From Isoetes taiwanensis (taxonomy: Eukaryota; Streptophyta; Lycopodiopsida; Isoetales; Isoetaceae), in contig JAJEKV010000093.1 of assembly GCA_021234155.1 (NCBI GenBank), positions 3,652,024 to 3,716,023 on the forward strand: a stretch of 64,000 nucleotides of DNA. Direction: 5' to 3'. The notes beneath the pieces are model-generated. The model had not been told where the DNA came from. It was given only the letters and a program-made list of their open reading frames with translations, and did no database searches. A program made the position numbers and the translations under genes. Below, in pieces: positions 33,634 to 46,201 of the stretch (the first letter of the stretch is position 1; each line of letters starts with the position of its first letter).

Positions 33634-34020
33634 AAGGAGCCCTTCATTGATGTGTCATGATAAAAATACATTCTATTCTATTTACTTTTCATTACCATTG
33701 TTTGCAAGTATTCTTTTGCATAGCCTCCTATCCTTTGGCCAATTATAAATTCTTTTATGAGTTTAGGGGTCCACTGTCCACCTTGAAGGATCCAATACAT
33801 AAGATTGAAAGTTTGGAAATAAAGACAAATTTCTGTCGCTGTGTTTATCCCAGTGACCAAATTTGTTATATTTACTCACTATTTAATATATTTTCAATTC
33901 TTTGGTCTTAAATCATTTTGCTCGAACTTGGAATCCTTCAAATTTATGTATAAAATAAGAAGAAAGTGGCAAATAATACATCACTTTTAAAATATCTCAA
34001 AGATGTGATGTTTGTGATGT
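33634..34020 (+). repeat. 3' flank of CYP74 copy 1, duplicated
   Basis: Matches 42503-42895 closely (shared ccaccttgaaggatccaata, ttcaattctttggtcttaaa and cattttgctcgaacttggaa) and 44345-44660 more loosely. This shows that the CYP74 gene and its 3' region were duplicated as a unit. It probably holds the 3' UTR; no clear polyadenylation signal stands out. Confidence 0.8.
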
Positions 34021-35001
34021 GAATTGTATTGTACTTTTATCATTAGATTATGCTAAATAATAAAGAGAAGATGATGATGATGACATGGCAATTGGTAATT
34101 CAAGAGAAGTTAGAAATTAGAAAAAAAAATAGAACGTAAGAAGAAGAAGGACATGAAGAGATAACGGAGTAAAGGAGAGATAAGTAGAGATTTGAAGAAG
34201 CGATTCAGAGGTAAGATGATACTTAATAAGGTGGCCTAGCAAACGCACTAATGACTTGCAATTGCACTAATAAAAAAGGATTCCTTAAGATTCCCTAAGA
34301 TTCTTCTAGTTTTGGGGTCAAGCTTTAAAAAAAACGTATTTTCTAAGTGTGGTGCCATTTGGGGAGTCAGAACTAGAAAATGGGCATACTTAAAACAAAA
34401 TCTTCCTTTTTAGGGTCCATTTACTTAGACAAATTTGTGAAAACTTTTGCCTCTTTTGAAAAACACGATAAACAAATAGAGCATAGAAATGTCACGGCTC
34501 AAGAACATCATATGAAGTATTTTATCAAGGTATGAAAACATTACTCTATATACATCATTATAAAAAGCAGAGGCTGGGTTCTCAAACATGTCATTGGTAT
34601 AAGACATTTAAAAAACCTGGTTGACATTCAAGATATACACAACAAAAGTTTTTGGCCAATAGAGTCTTCTTCGTGGCTTGAATAATATCGATGACAATAA
34701 GTCAATATAAGTCTTCAATAATAGCCATGAAAAAGTCTAATGGTAAGTACGATGAAATGCAAGCATAAACCAACGTGTCATCCCAAACCTAAATAGAGTA
34801 CAAAATCACAAAGGTGTGAAATTAGAATAACTTATGAATCAATTCAAAAGGGTTAAGATAGCGTGAAGTCTATGGTATCATAGGAAAATATTTTTATAAA
34901 CGTATTGTACATATGACTGCATAGGAGCAAAGTTCATGTGTCTAAAAAGCGAAATCAAAAAAAAAAAGGGGTTAAATTATCTTCGCATGAAGCTTAAAAT
35001 T
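34021..35001. other. Intergenic, no gene seen
   Basis: AT-rich sequence without recognisable frames or repeats beyond a short (GAT)n near 34070. It ends at the target site of the L1 element. Confidence 0.5.
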
Positions 35002-35387
35002 CGTTAGGGACATTGTTGCAAAATTTGGTCAATGAGCGAAGAGGAGGATGGCGGGGCCTTGAGGCGAGGGGAGCACAGAGACTCCTCTACCCTAAACCAT
35101 GAAATTCTTCACGATTCTGATCCAAGGGAGAGATTCTCTTGTGGATGGCTTGAAGGGAGAGTGCATGTCTATGGGAAAGCTTGGGGTATAATCGATTCTT
35201 CCCTCAAGAATTATTTACTCCTATCTTTTCTGTGGTTCCTCAATCTGAGGTTATGCTTCTTGAATCTTGGTTGGGTGTGTTGGTGATAGTAATGCTAGTG
35301 CTGCAGGCATCTTCCATACACACTGTTCGTGGACAGAAAGTAGAATAGTTGTGAAAGTTTACAGTTAGAGTTGTTGATAGTTTAACA

Positions 35388-37035
35388 GTGCAGTGGAAAG
35401 CATTAGATAACATTAAAAAAAAAAAAAAAAAAAAAAGGGGAAAAGAGTTTTTGGATTATGGAGCAGGGGCACGAATGTCACGGGAATGTGCAATGAGATG
35501 GGTCGGATGGGGCGAGTTCTTGGAAAATGTCTTGAGAAAAGGGTCAATTTGGGGAAAAAGTGGTAACAGTGACAGGAGGAATAATGCCAAAAATGATGCC
35601 AAAGTTAAAGAATTGATAGATCTCATATGTACCTTAAGTGAGAAAGGCCACACTCAAATCCGGGAGATCGTGGGTCACCTAGCAGTGCTCGAGAAGGGAG
35701 AAAAGGTGAAGGATTTTCTTGCTTTTGGAGATTTCCTTACCTCTGTTACAGATATGGTGAACACTAGAAGGTCTTTCGGGTGGGGACCCTCTGACGTCGA
35801 GGAGGGAGGCGATTAGTCAAATTTGCGGAGTACGCAAATCGAGGTGCAAGAGGTTGTGCGAAAGGCGCTAATGAGATAAAGAACAGAGGCATTTGTTGGT
35901 AAGCCCCTTAGAACTGCAGCAGTAGAGAATAAACTAAAATTTCTTAAATCTCGAGGGCTTATAGGGTGTATCCGTCATGAGGGAGTCAGACTGGAGAGAT
36001 TGGAACAGGGAGTTGCAATCAACAGTATCTATTGGATAGATTTTCCCTTTTTTTATGATAGAATGTGGAAACAGTCAGACAGCCACTCTTCTTCTCAAAC
36101 AAGGTACCATTTCCAAAGCCAATACTCAGGTTTTCTTTCAGAAATGGTATCCCTCTTTTGATCCTAAAAACTTCTCGGAGCTATTTCATCTGGCCTGGAC
36201 CTCCTTACAAGGATTAAACCCCATGTATTGGAATGAACAGTCCCTGCTCACTCTGTTTCAGCAGACCAGGAATATTATAAGTTGGGAAGTCTCTCAGGAC
36301 AAAGCCCCAAGAGTTTGGGCACAAATCGACCTTTTAAAGCCTATCCTTGATGAAATAAATTTCGTGGATTACTTTGGTAAACCCAAATCATTGAAGCTAG
36401 TATGGCAGGGACTGCCCCAGCCATGCTCGGCATGTGGCATTAGGCTTCATGGAGGGAAAACTTGTAAAGGAGGAAGAGAGGTTAAGGAGCTACCAAAAGA
36501 AGTGAATCTGGGAAAGCAGAAGGAAGACATTTGGATTACACCAAATAAAGGAAGGATTGAAAGACAAAGGCAGAACAAGAATGGCAGTGAGAAAAGAAAA
36601 AGGAGAAGACAGAGAATCAGGGAAGAAAAGGAGAAAGAAAAGGCAAGGGTAGAGTCGGGGAAGAGTTTGGAAAAGAAACTAAGAAGTGAGTGGAAAAGGA
36701 AAGTTCAGTTCTTGGAGGATGCTTCGAAGGTTAAGGTTCTTCATAATCCTGACTCCAAGGGGAAAGGAGTTATGGAGGACAAAGTCATTGCTGAAGAGAA
36801 CAGATCCATATCTCTCACAATAAGAGAACCTCAATTGCCCAACGGGAATGATTACTCCTCATCTGAGGAATCATCTGGATATAAGAAAAAAGGGGAGCCG
36901 AGCTCGCCTAAAATTTTCCTCTCGGGGCCACATGTTGGCAGTACCTCTGATTCCCCTCTACCTATTGTGGAACTCTTCCCCAAAGGATCAGAGACTAATG
37001 ATTTGTTACCCACGATCCACGAGAGGAGGCTCTAG
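35388..37035 (+). pseudogene. L1 ORF1 (Gag-like, CCHC zinc knuckle), broken
   Basis: An N-terminal part (35388-35816) and a main part (36055-37035) are separated by stops and a shift. The second has the conserved core of plant L1 ORF1 (FFQKWYPSFDPKNFSELFHL, then AWTSLQGLNPMYWNE), followed by CSACGIRLHGGKTC, a knuckle in which the usual CX2CX4HX4C spacing is kept. A long basic, charged region (KRKRRRQRIREEKEKEKARV) follows and is likely helical and RNA-binding. ORF1 coats element RNA. Confidence 0.8.
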
Positions 37036-37152
37036 GACATTCCTCAAAGATCCCTCTTTGTTGAGGAGAAAAGGAATCCATATCAGCTACCCCAACTATA
37101 GATATGATCCAATTGAAGACTCAATTGCAGACAAAGGACCAGGATAGTGACC

Positions 37153-37330
37153 CAAGCCAAAGGCTTGTAACTCCAGAAGGCCAAGGAATTGATGTTAACA
37201 CAACAGTAGACCTGTAAGTCCAGCTGGCCAAGAATTGGGAATCCAATCCCAAAGGCTTGTAACTCCAAGAGGCCGTGGAACCGGTAGTGAAACAGATCAA
37301 TAGACTTGTAAGCCCTACGGCGCCAAGAAT
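37153..37330 (+). repeat. Short tandem repeat in the tail of L1 ORF1
   Basis: Four units of about 47-50 bp built on ggcttgtaactccagaaggc and variants, near 37160, 37207, 37253 and 37303. In one frame they encode QRLVTPEGQG-like units. The array falls between ORF1 and ORF2. Confidence 0.7.
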
Positions 37331-37564
37331 TGTGAGTGGACACACCTATGTTGGAAAGGGAGGTTTTTAAGACAATTTGCGCACTGGTGAAGGACCCCTC
37401 ATCTAGATTGTCTAGTAAATTTTGGGATGATGAGGGGTGGTAGTGGGATGAAACGAGAGGGATCTCAATTCCTTTGTTACCCCACTTCCACAGATTAAAA
37501 AGAGACAGAAAAATGTCTACACCCCCTGGGAGAATGGGCCTGTTACCAGAAGCTCCAAAATCCA

Positions 37565-40500
37565 ATGAAGAATGTCTCTTGGAACCTAAGAGGAATTAGG
37601 GGTCCTCTGAAAAGGAAAAGGGCTTTAATTGCACTTAAGGAGCTCAAGGCAGATATAATTTTATTACAAGAACACAGATTACCAGTCTTTGAGGCATCAA
37701 ACTTGGGAAATTGGATTTTCCCCAATGGAGACCCCATATGGGCCCCAGCAGATGGCACTAAAGGTGGCATTTGTATTGCCTGGAATGGGTATAAAAAGAT
37801 AAATTCCTTTCTGCATCCTTCAGGTAGATGGCAGGTTGTTTTTTTTGAGATATAGCAGGAGCATGTAGGCATTATCAATGTTTATGCTTCCACTTCCCCC
37901 GAAGAAAGAGAGGAACAATGGAAAAACATGACAGATTGGTTACAGGGACAGAATATAAACAATTGGATCCTTAGTGGGGATTTCAATATAATACCCCCTC
38001 GTGGGAGCAGAAGGCGGGAAAAAAGATTAATATGTCAAAAGGGGAGAGGTTCCAATGGGACAAGGCCCACAACTTTGTATATCATGCTCCTTCCTCTTCT
38101 AATGCATATTCTTGGAGCAACAAGAGGAAAGGAAATGATAGAGTGTCTTGCCTCCTTGATAGGTATTACACCAAAGATATCCACTTTAGAATTTGGGATA
38201 ATTTGATCATCAAGAATGACTGCATTAATTCCATATCTGATCATTATCCACAAATTTTGGACACAAGCATTGTACCCCAGAATAGACATGCTGATACCCC
38301 ATTTAAATTCAATGTCAGTCTGTTGAACAATAAAACTTTCTGTGAAGATTTCACTAGGTTTTATGGTTCCTTGGAGGGGTTAAATGCAAGTGGTTTAATG
38401 AAGGAATTCATAAGCAGATGTAAGCAGATTAAAAATTGGATCAAGCAATGGGGCAGAGAGTGGAATAGAAAAAAGAGGCAGGAAAAAATGGAGGTATATC
38501 TGGAAATAAGAGATGTTAGGCAGAACCTTTTCTTGGATAAAACTAATGTGATGTTACAACAGAAAGAAGAATCTTTGGAAAGAAAGGTGAGGTTAATTGA
38601 GGAACATGAGGCAAAAAGTTTGGCAATTAAGAGCAGAAGCCTATATGTTAACTTGATGGATGATTGCAGCTCTAAGTTCTTTTCGTGACGCCAAAAGTAG
38701 GATAATGAACAATGGGATAGCCTCAATACATGATGATAATCAGCATGAGCTATCTAAGCAGGAAGACATTCAAAAATTGTTCTACAATAAATATAAGGAA
38801 CTTTTTGCAGCCACATGCACAGATAATGGTAAAATGGCAGAGTTCTTTGATTATCTTGGCCCAAAGGATGAACACATTGAAGATCAATGACTTTTGGCTA
38901 TTCAATGGAATTTGAGATCCAGGAACTATCAAGTATGGCTCATGGAAAAGCCGAGGGGCGATGGGCCCCCACGAATTTTATGAACACTTTTGGCGCATAA
39001 TGAAGAGAAGACATCATCACATTTATCTGGGGGTGCTTGGCGGGTTGAAAAACTACATCCAAACAATTAATCTTTGGCTTAATTGCATTAATTCCAAAAG
39101 TTGACAAGCCTACCACCTTCTCGATTGGAGGCCAATATCATTGACAAATGTAACATACAAAATATTGGCGTTATCAGGGTTTCTTTCAGGGAGAAGCATA
39201 CTAGATAATTTTATTGGTGCATATGAGGGCTTGCATTGGAATGGGATAACCAATCAGGGATGTGTGCTTCTTAAACTGGACTTTAGAAGGGCCTATGACA
39301 CTATTGACTGGAAATTTCTTTATAGAGCCATGTCCCAGTTAGGTTTCTCAGAGCAAGTGGTGAAAAAAATTGCTGGTTTCAATGTTACAGGATGCTCAAC
39401 TGTTCTGGTTAATGGTTCCCCCTCTTCTTTTTTTGAACGTAAAAGAGGGGTCAGGCAGGGATGCCCTTTGGCTCCCTACAATTTTCGGGAATAATTCTTT
39501 GAAATGGTAACCAGAATTATTATGAAATTGTAGCAAAATGACAAAATTAGTTGCCTCAAGCTCCCAATGAGTGACACTCTGTCAGTAATGCAGTATGCTG
39601 ATGACACATTTGTGTTTTTAAAAAAGCAGGGGGATTGTATTCAGAATTTTCTTGTTGCTATGGATCTGTTTGGGAAAGCATCAGGGGTGGTATTGAACAT
39701 GGATAAATGTGCAATCATCTCTGATAGCTCAGATGATCATATTGAAGGGATTAAAGTATGTGGACTTGGATCTGCTACCAAATTATTGGGCTTGCCTTTA
39801 GCCCTTAAAATGAGTTTGCATGGCCTGTGGGAACCAATAGTGACCAAAATCAAGAAAAAGCTTCAAATGTACCCCAAGTCATTATCTCTGGCAGGGAGAG
39901 TAGAAATAATTAATGGTGTCATTGCCAGTTCTCATGTTTATTTTTCATCAGCTATAATTGCAGACAGGAAAACTTACCAGGAACTGGAAGTTATTATGAA
40001 GGAATTTATCTGGCAAGGTGCACATATGGTTGGGTGGAAACATCTAACTCTTCCTAGGAAAAAAAGGAGGTTTGGGGTGTAAAGATTTGTTTCTCCAGCT
40101 CGGGTTTTGTGAGAAAAATTGGTCAGGAGATCTCTAGTCTCAACATCAAAGTCTCCCCGCTCTTCTCTTTACTAAATATTGGATTGAGAAAAGCTCTTTA
40201 GTGGGTAGTCCATCTATCCCTCATCATTTACCGATTCAAAAGATTCTATCAGACTTTAATTCTAGTCCGGGTACATCCATTTGTTATGAGAAGAATTATC
40301 CAAGCACGGAATAGAGTGTTTGTATGTTTCAAAGGCCCATCCAATTGAAAATGTTTTTGAAGATTTTAATTTTTTTACGGCACTGTGGTTTGGTTGATGA
40401 AGAGGATGGATGTTTGGCTCTCAAGCATCCAAGGAAGTATAAGGAGTGGAAACTTAAGGGTTTAGGCACAATTGGAAGTATGGGTAATGGTGAAGATTGG

Positions 40501-41612
40501 AAGACATGGCAAGAAATTTCCAATATAGTGCAAGACTCCATCTCTATGAAATATTTATAAGATCTTAATTGACACCATAAAAGGAAAGCAGAGTACAAAT
40601 AAAGGACCATAATGGGCTATGGAGGGTAAAAGGGTATAGTGTGGGCAAAATTTATGCCTTCTTTTGTGTGATCATGGAACCAAAGTTTCCAACCAATGGG
40701 GGCTGCTTCTCGATTTGGAAGCCATTCGGGTTATAAGGAAAGGGTGGAAACTACAAAGGTGCAAAGAAGATTATTCTTTTTAGATGGCTTCTTACTTCAA
40801 TAAAAGTCTCAAGTCCAATGCCTATAGGGCAAAAGTATAATGATCGGATCTCGACATGAGGATGTCCTCTAGGTTGTGGCCAAGCCGAGTCTTCTAGCCA
40901 CATCTTTATTTGTCCTTGGCTGACCCCTTTCCGGACTTGGATAGGCACTCACATAGGTTCTATTCCCTCATGAACATGATCTATTTGACTTTCTTGCAAA
41001 TGGTTCCCCTTTGTGGATACCATTAGAACACTATGTTTGTGGATAGTTTGGAAAACAGAAAATAATATGGCTATTAATCATCATCCTCCAGATCTGAGTT
41101 TCCTCAAGACAACTCTTCAATTAGAGTTGGCAGATGCAGCTATGGCTCACAGATTGAGCAAGGGGTCTAATTATGATAAAAGTTGGGATGTTTTGGGCTC
41201 CTTTCAAGGGTTCTATGCATTCTTCTCTTCTTATTTTAATAACCTTTTCGATGTTGATGGCGGACTACGGTCAAGAAGCACCATGAAGGTGGCCATGTGA
41301 GGGAGGCCACGGAAGGCCGAAGCCTATGTCTCACCCGAAGGTTTGGAAGCACTCCTGCAGGTCAAGACTGAAACTATCATGATCCGGAACCTCTGGCGAG
41401 TTTTGATGGACGAGGATATTTGGCAGTTCAAGCAGGAGCTCAAACCATATTTTGAAGAGAAATTTGGCATCTGTGAAGGGGCGAGAGAATCGTGGATTCT
41501 TCACATTCTGGATGCCTCTGCATATGGAGCGGTTGAACTAGGTTATCTGCTCTTCAAATACACAGATCATGCCTTTGCAATTATAACTCCGGCGGAGTTA
41601 TTGGAAGAATGA
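37565..41612 (+). pseudogene. L1 ORF2 (endonuclease and reverse transcriptase), broken
   Basis: It begins MKNVSWNLRGIRGPLKRKRA with the endonuclease N-x-RG motif, then LLQEHRL (active Glu) and NWILSGDFN (GDFN box) near 37965. The reverse transcriptase shows LLKLDFRRAYDTIDWKFL (39270-39320), RGVRQGCPLAP and the catalytic MQYADDTFVF (39588-39617). Stops and frame changes occur at 37853, about 38000, 38686, 39492 and in the last third. The last piece (41343-41612) reads ALLQVKTETIMIRNLWRVLM and ends in a clean stop; I do not recognise it as a standard L1 tail. Confidence 0.88.
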
Positions 41613-41861
41613 GGCAACAACAAATAGTGCTCAAGCCCGGAACCCAACCCTTCGGTGTTTTGCTTAAAACTATAATTCTGGTTATCTTGCTTTTTAATCC
41701 TTTAAACAAGTGTTTCCCTATATGAGAGTTTCACTCTGTTAATTTTTGTATTACTATGTATTACATGTAATATAACATCAACGCCGTTTCTATAAAAAAA
41801 AAAAAACGTTAGGGATCGTGATGTCTATGATACCCCTCCCAAAAAAAAAAAAAAAGAAAAA

Positions 41862-42502
41862 GAAAGCAAGTGTTGCACAATGTGATATTTTGTATATGCT
41901 TCAACACATATGGAGGAATTCAAATTCTGTTCCCGGCTCTGATAAACCGAATAAGCGAAGCAGGAGAAGATCTGCAGAAAAAACTAAGGGAAGAAATCAT
42001 ATCTGCGGTGGAAGCAAATGGAGGAAAAATTGATCCGGGCACTCTAGAAAAAATGCCACTACTGTAGTCGACAGTTTACGAGACACTAAGGATTGAGCTG
42101 CCAGTGAAATGGCAGTATGGAAGAGCCAGAAAAGACATAGTCATAAGCTCTCACACCGCATCATTCAAGGTGAAAAAGGGTGAGATGCTTGCTGGCTTCC
42201 AGCCTTCTGTGACCACAGATCCTTTGGGCTTTGATAATCCACACACTTTCATGGCAGACAGATTCTTGGGAGCTCAAGGGAACAATTTATTGCAGTATGT
42301 TTACTGGTCTAATGGCCTTGAGACTTTCTCCCCTTCTATCCACAACAAGCGATTGTGCTAGTAAGGATTTTTGTTGTCATGATTGCTAGAATGTTTGTTG
42401 CACACTTAAGGTATGATTATTTCGGTTTGACCAGCCTCTTGTTAAGGGCTCCTCTACACTTATACCTTCATCAAGCTTCAAAGAGCCCTTCATTGTATTT
42501 AA
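41862..42502 (+). pseudogene. CYP74 pseudogene 2, 5'-truncated
   Basis: It matches the second half of the CYP74 at 26201-33633, from the residues RKQA (just before the I-helix) to the stop. Seen here: FNTYGG and ILFPALINRISEAGED, then VKWQYGRARKDIVISSHTAS and FQPSVTTDPLGFDNP. Lesions: LLHS has become LL-stop-S at 42065-42067, the haem loop ENKQCAGKD is altered to HNKRLC followed by stops because of a small insertion near 42350, and more indels follow. The 5' half is absent; an A-rich run (41841-41860) abuts the break, so an insertion may have removed it. Haem binding is lost. Confidence 0.92.
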
Positions 42503-42895
42503 AAGGAGCCTTTGATTGCGTTTCTTCGTCTGTGATAAAAAATACATTTCTATTCTATTCTATTTACCTTTCATTACCATTGTTTGCAAGTATTCTTTTT
42601 GCATATCCTCCTATGCTTTGCAATTATTAATTCTTTATGAGTTTTGGGGTCCATAGTCCACCTTGAAGGATCCAATACATAAGATTGAAAGCTTGGGAAT
42701 AATGACAAATGGGTCGCTCTGTTTGTTTATCCTACTGACCAAACTTGTTTTATTTACCCACTATTTAATATATTTTCAATTCTTTGGTCTTAAATCATTT
42801 TGCTCGAACTTGGAATCCTTCAAATTTATATGTATAAATTAGAAGAGAGTGGAAAAATAATACATCACTTTTAAAATTTCACAAAGATATGATGT
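42503..42895 (+). repeat. 3' flank of CYP74 copy 2
   Basis: Collinear with 33634-34020, including ccttgaaggatccaatacat and tcattttgctcgaacttgga. The similarity fades after about 42895. Confidence 0.8.
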
Positions 42896-44344
42896 TCTAT
42901 TTTATACATTTGTTGTTTGTTGAAGGGAGCCACATAATAAGAGTTGTACTCACCCACTTGACAAGGGTCAAAAATAGGGGGTTCCTCTCTAGAATATCCG
43001 ATTAAAGTTGGAAATATCCGATTTGCAAAAAAGTAGATACAAGGCAAATCTCCCATCGAAATTTCATAAAAATAGTGTTAAATTTGACAAATTAGAGGTA
43101 TTTTTCTCAAAAATCCCGCAAGCATAAATATAAGGTGGCATTTTTTTGGTTAGTGCAAAATCTAAATTCTAGGCACTGCTGGCACTTGATTTAAAGCGCA
43201 TGAAAGCCGGACCAAAAGTTTAACCACTTTCGGATATAACCAGAGGGTGCCATGATGGATTATTATATACATTCTACTTAAGGGCTCATGTTCAAATTCT
43301 ATCCAAAAGGCTTTGGACAGTGAACATGGTAGGACCCAAAAAAAGCTTGGTGTATCTTAGGAACTATTGGGATCATTTGATATGAATAATATGGAGTCCA
43401 TTCAACATGCCTTGCTTACATGTAAACATTTATGTGCTAGGTAATTGGAAGGATTGAGGGGTTTCTGGCACAGAAAACCGTGAGACGCCCGCCCGGAGCT
43501 TTAACGGCGGTGGCGCTGCCGGTTTACCGCCCGGAAACCACGAAATCCGGCCCGGCTACCAAAGCGTGAACCGGCGTTTGGCAAAATTTCGGCCATGTTT
43601 TTCCTGTGATTCTTGCTCCAATGTGTTTCAATACTTTCAATCTACCTCAAGCGCAACCCATCCCAAGCGCCATTATTTCATTAAGAGGATTTGAAGGTCC
43701 TAGATGTCATTAGATTGCATTGAACATGTCTTAGATGCCCTCGCTTGTTTCTACTGGGCCGTTTGCTCCGCCCCGCTTCTTCCAAGGCTCAAGACCTTGC
43801 TATTTGATCTGCCCTTACTTGTTGAAGCTCTAAAGGCTACGACCCGACGGCGACATTCGAGGCTATGGTAGGAAGCTCTCCCCTGCACAAACCTCTGCAC
43901 AAACACGGAATGGCGGCGGAGTAAAAAAGCGATCGCGAAAAGAGAGCGAAACGGCGGAGTAGAAAAAAAGAGTAGAAAACGACCGAATTGGTGTGAAATG
44001 AGAAGCTGGAATAAACGATCTGGGAATAGTTCATACAAAAACATGGCTGGAAGCTATGGCGGTGTGCAGCGGGCGCCACCAAGAACTTCATAAATGCCAA
44101 ATTACCTATAAGAAACAAACATGGAAACTTCGAGGAATTTCGCCAAAGCGGCGGTTTACATTTTCTTTTTATGGATGTCGCAGATTACCAAAGATTGAAG
44201 CGCATACTAGCCATATGATCAAGTGCTCTTGAAAGCAACTCTCATCCCAGAAGATTATCTTGATAATCCTCTAGAAGCTTATCGTAATGGATAATTATGT
44301 TTCGACATGATTTTGCATGACGTAGAAATCACGTCCTCTTTATC
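42896..44344. other. Intergenic, GC-rich patch at 43470-43570
   Basis: No gene recognised. The patch 43470-43570 (accgtgagacgcccgcccgg and following) differs strongly in base composition from its neighbours. Segment 43320-43440 is loosely like 51240-51345 (gtaggacccaaaaa and aataatatggag in common), so a diverged dispersed repeat covers part of it. Confidence 0.5.
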
Positions 44345-44660
44345 ATTTCCCTTTCATTACTGTTGTTGGAAGTATTCTTTTGCATAGGCTTGCTAAAATT
44401 TGCAGATTATAAGCCTTTTTATGAGGTTAGGGAGTCACCTTGAAGAACTCACTACATAGACTGGAAAGTATGGCGTTAAAGACAAATGCCTTCACTGTGT
44501 TTGTCCCAGTGACCACGCTTTGTTATATTTAATTTCCTTGTGTTTAGATCGTTTTGTTGGAATTTCTCTATACTCCTGCCTGCTCTCAATTTGGGAGCCT
44601 CCAAAGAAGAAAGTAGAAATCAATACATCTCCTTTAAAAGGTCCCAGAGATATTGAAATA
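44345..44660 (+). repeat. Third, diverged copy of the CYP74 3' flank
   Basis: It follows the same order of blocks as 33680-33960: tttcattactgttgttggaa, gtattcttttgcatagg, then tgtttgtcccagtgaccacg. Divergence is higher than between copies 1 and 2. No CYP74 coding sequence was found upstream of it. Confidence 0.65.
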
Positions 44661-46201
44661 CGTCGTGAACCACGTGATGAGAAGATGTGTGCTCGAAACC
44701 TACAATATCCAAATAGAAATACAACATAGGCTAAAATTGAATTGTATCGTCCATGATGACCAGATGGCCTATGGGGCCCAAATAAACAAAGAACAACCTG
44801 GAGAATGAGTGATGAAAAGAGGGTTAGTCCATCTTACCTATAAAGTATCAATGTATTCCCTAGCTTACAGTCAGCTACTAGCTAGATAAAGAGTTTGGAT
44901 AATAAGTCTCGGGGCTTTTCCTAAAGATAAGAGTGCTCACTTACTGGTTGGCAAATTACATGCATTAAAACTAGGGTTCCGCTTCGATTCGCCCCTCTCC
45001 CAAAGCCTTGTGAGGACAAGATCAATTTGAATGTTAATGGTGAGATTTGGAGTTTGGGGACCACATAAGCCCATAGCAAAGCCCGTAATACCATCTCCAC
45101 TAATCGAGGGGCTCATCAAGCCATACTAGTGGAGGTGGCCACCTGTAGTGACCCAAGCCCGAGTCATGACCTAAGTGCATGAGCAAAACCATAGATTGAT
45201 GCCATTAAAACTAAAGCTTGGAAATAAAGGGATGGAGGTGAGGATTTTCCTTCCAACTACTCCACGTCGGGGAGAGACCCTCAACCTTGCCCTTCGTGGA
45301 ATACCCAAGCGATTGTACCCGAGTCCACGCCCGATCTTTGGGTTGAACTAGATCACGCCCCATGCATTATACTCACTTCGTGACAATCCTTCTATTGGTT
45401 CATGAAGATCGCGGGTGGGTGAACAAGGTTCAAGGTGCGTAGATTAGGAGCATACTAATAAATGTATACTAATCTTACAGGCCAAGATTGTTACTACAAG
45501 AGGTAGTTCCTTTCCATGTTATGCAATGAGTGCAAGGTTAGCGGCGGATCATCCATCATACATAGAATGCAACATAATAACAAGATCATACATCAAGATC
45601 AAAGAACATATCACATATCCAAAAATAGAACATACTAAGATCGTAAAAGCATCGAGGGTAAAGGTGCGGACTAACCGTGCGTCGTCCACAACGAAGAGCT
45701 TGAAGGTCAAGAGGTAATGTCGTGGCGAGGTCCAATGTGAATGCGCTAGAATCAAGGCGTGTGACTTCGAGGTAGAAGGAGCCAAAGGTGAAAGTAAACT
45801 GGGAGTATTTATAGTGAGGGGTCAAACATTAAATGTGACTTTCATGTTAAAAGCGTGAACATGTAACATTCTAGGGAATGGTCCTTATGCACAAATATCA
45901 ACATTACAACAACACTACAAAGCTTAAAAGGGCGACAAAACCAAAACAAGCAATAGTAAACCAACCCACGAACCCCTAGGCGACAACGCATCATACATCC
46001 AAGCAACACAGGCCAATAGAACAAAAACCAGAAAAGCAACCAAAGAGTACTATCGCCGAACCTAACATGACCCCGCAGAAACTAGACATCAAAGGGGCGA
46101 CAAAGCAAAACAAGGACCGACTCTAGACCCCAAACACCAACGAAAAAGGCGCTTTGAAACAACAAAGAAAAAAGGAAGAGGGAGGAAGGGACCAATCTAT
46201 G
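44661..46201. other. Intergenic, possible LTR fragment
   Basis: No gene recognised. A stretch from 45146 (tgtagtgacccaagcc) to about 45503 (gattgttactaca) has TG...CA ends with a short inverted match, as LTRs do, but no flanking duplication was found. The rest is unassigned. Confidence 0.3.

Larger units (their letters stand above)
35011..41806 (+). mobile_element. L1-type LINE retrotransposon, degenerate
   Basis: It encodes an ORF1-like RNA-binding protein, then ORF2 with endonuclease and reverse transcriptase, and ends with ccgtttctat and a 13-base A run (41794-41806), as plant L1 elements do. A 9-bp target duplication CGTTAGGGA occurs at 35002-35010 and 41807-41815; the bases before the first copy (ttaaaatt) fit the L1 endonuclease preference. 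It is nearly full length (6.8 kb). A 22-base A run at 35415-35436 near its 5' part may mark an older insertion within it. Confidence 0.88.

Noticed and set aside
35002-35816. Short reading frame 35032-35286 as a host gene
   Set aside because: It lies inside the L1 element between the target duplication and ORF1, and does not match any family.
45146-45503. Possible solo LTR with TG...CA ends
   Set aside because: No 5-bp duplication at the edges and no second copy in the window; kept only as a note in the region entry.
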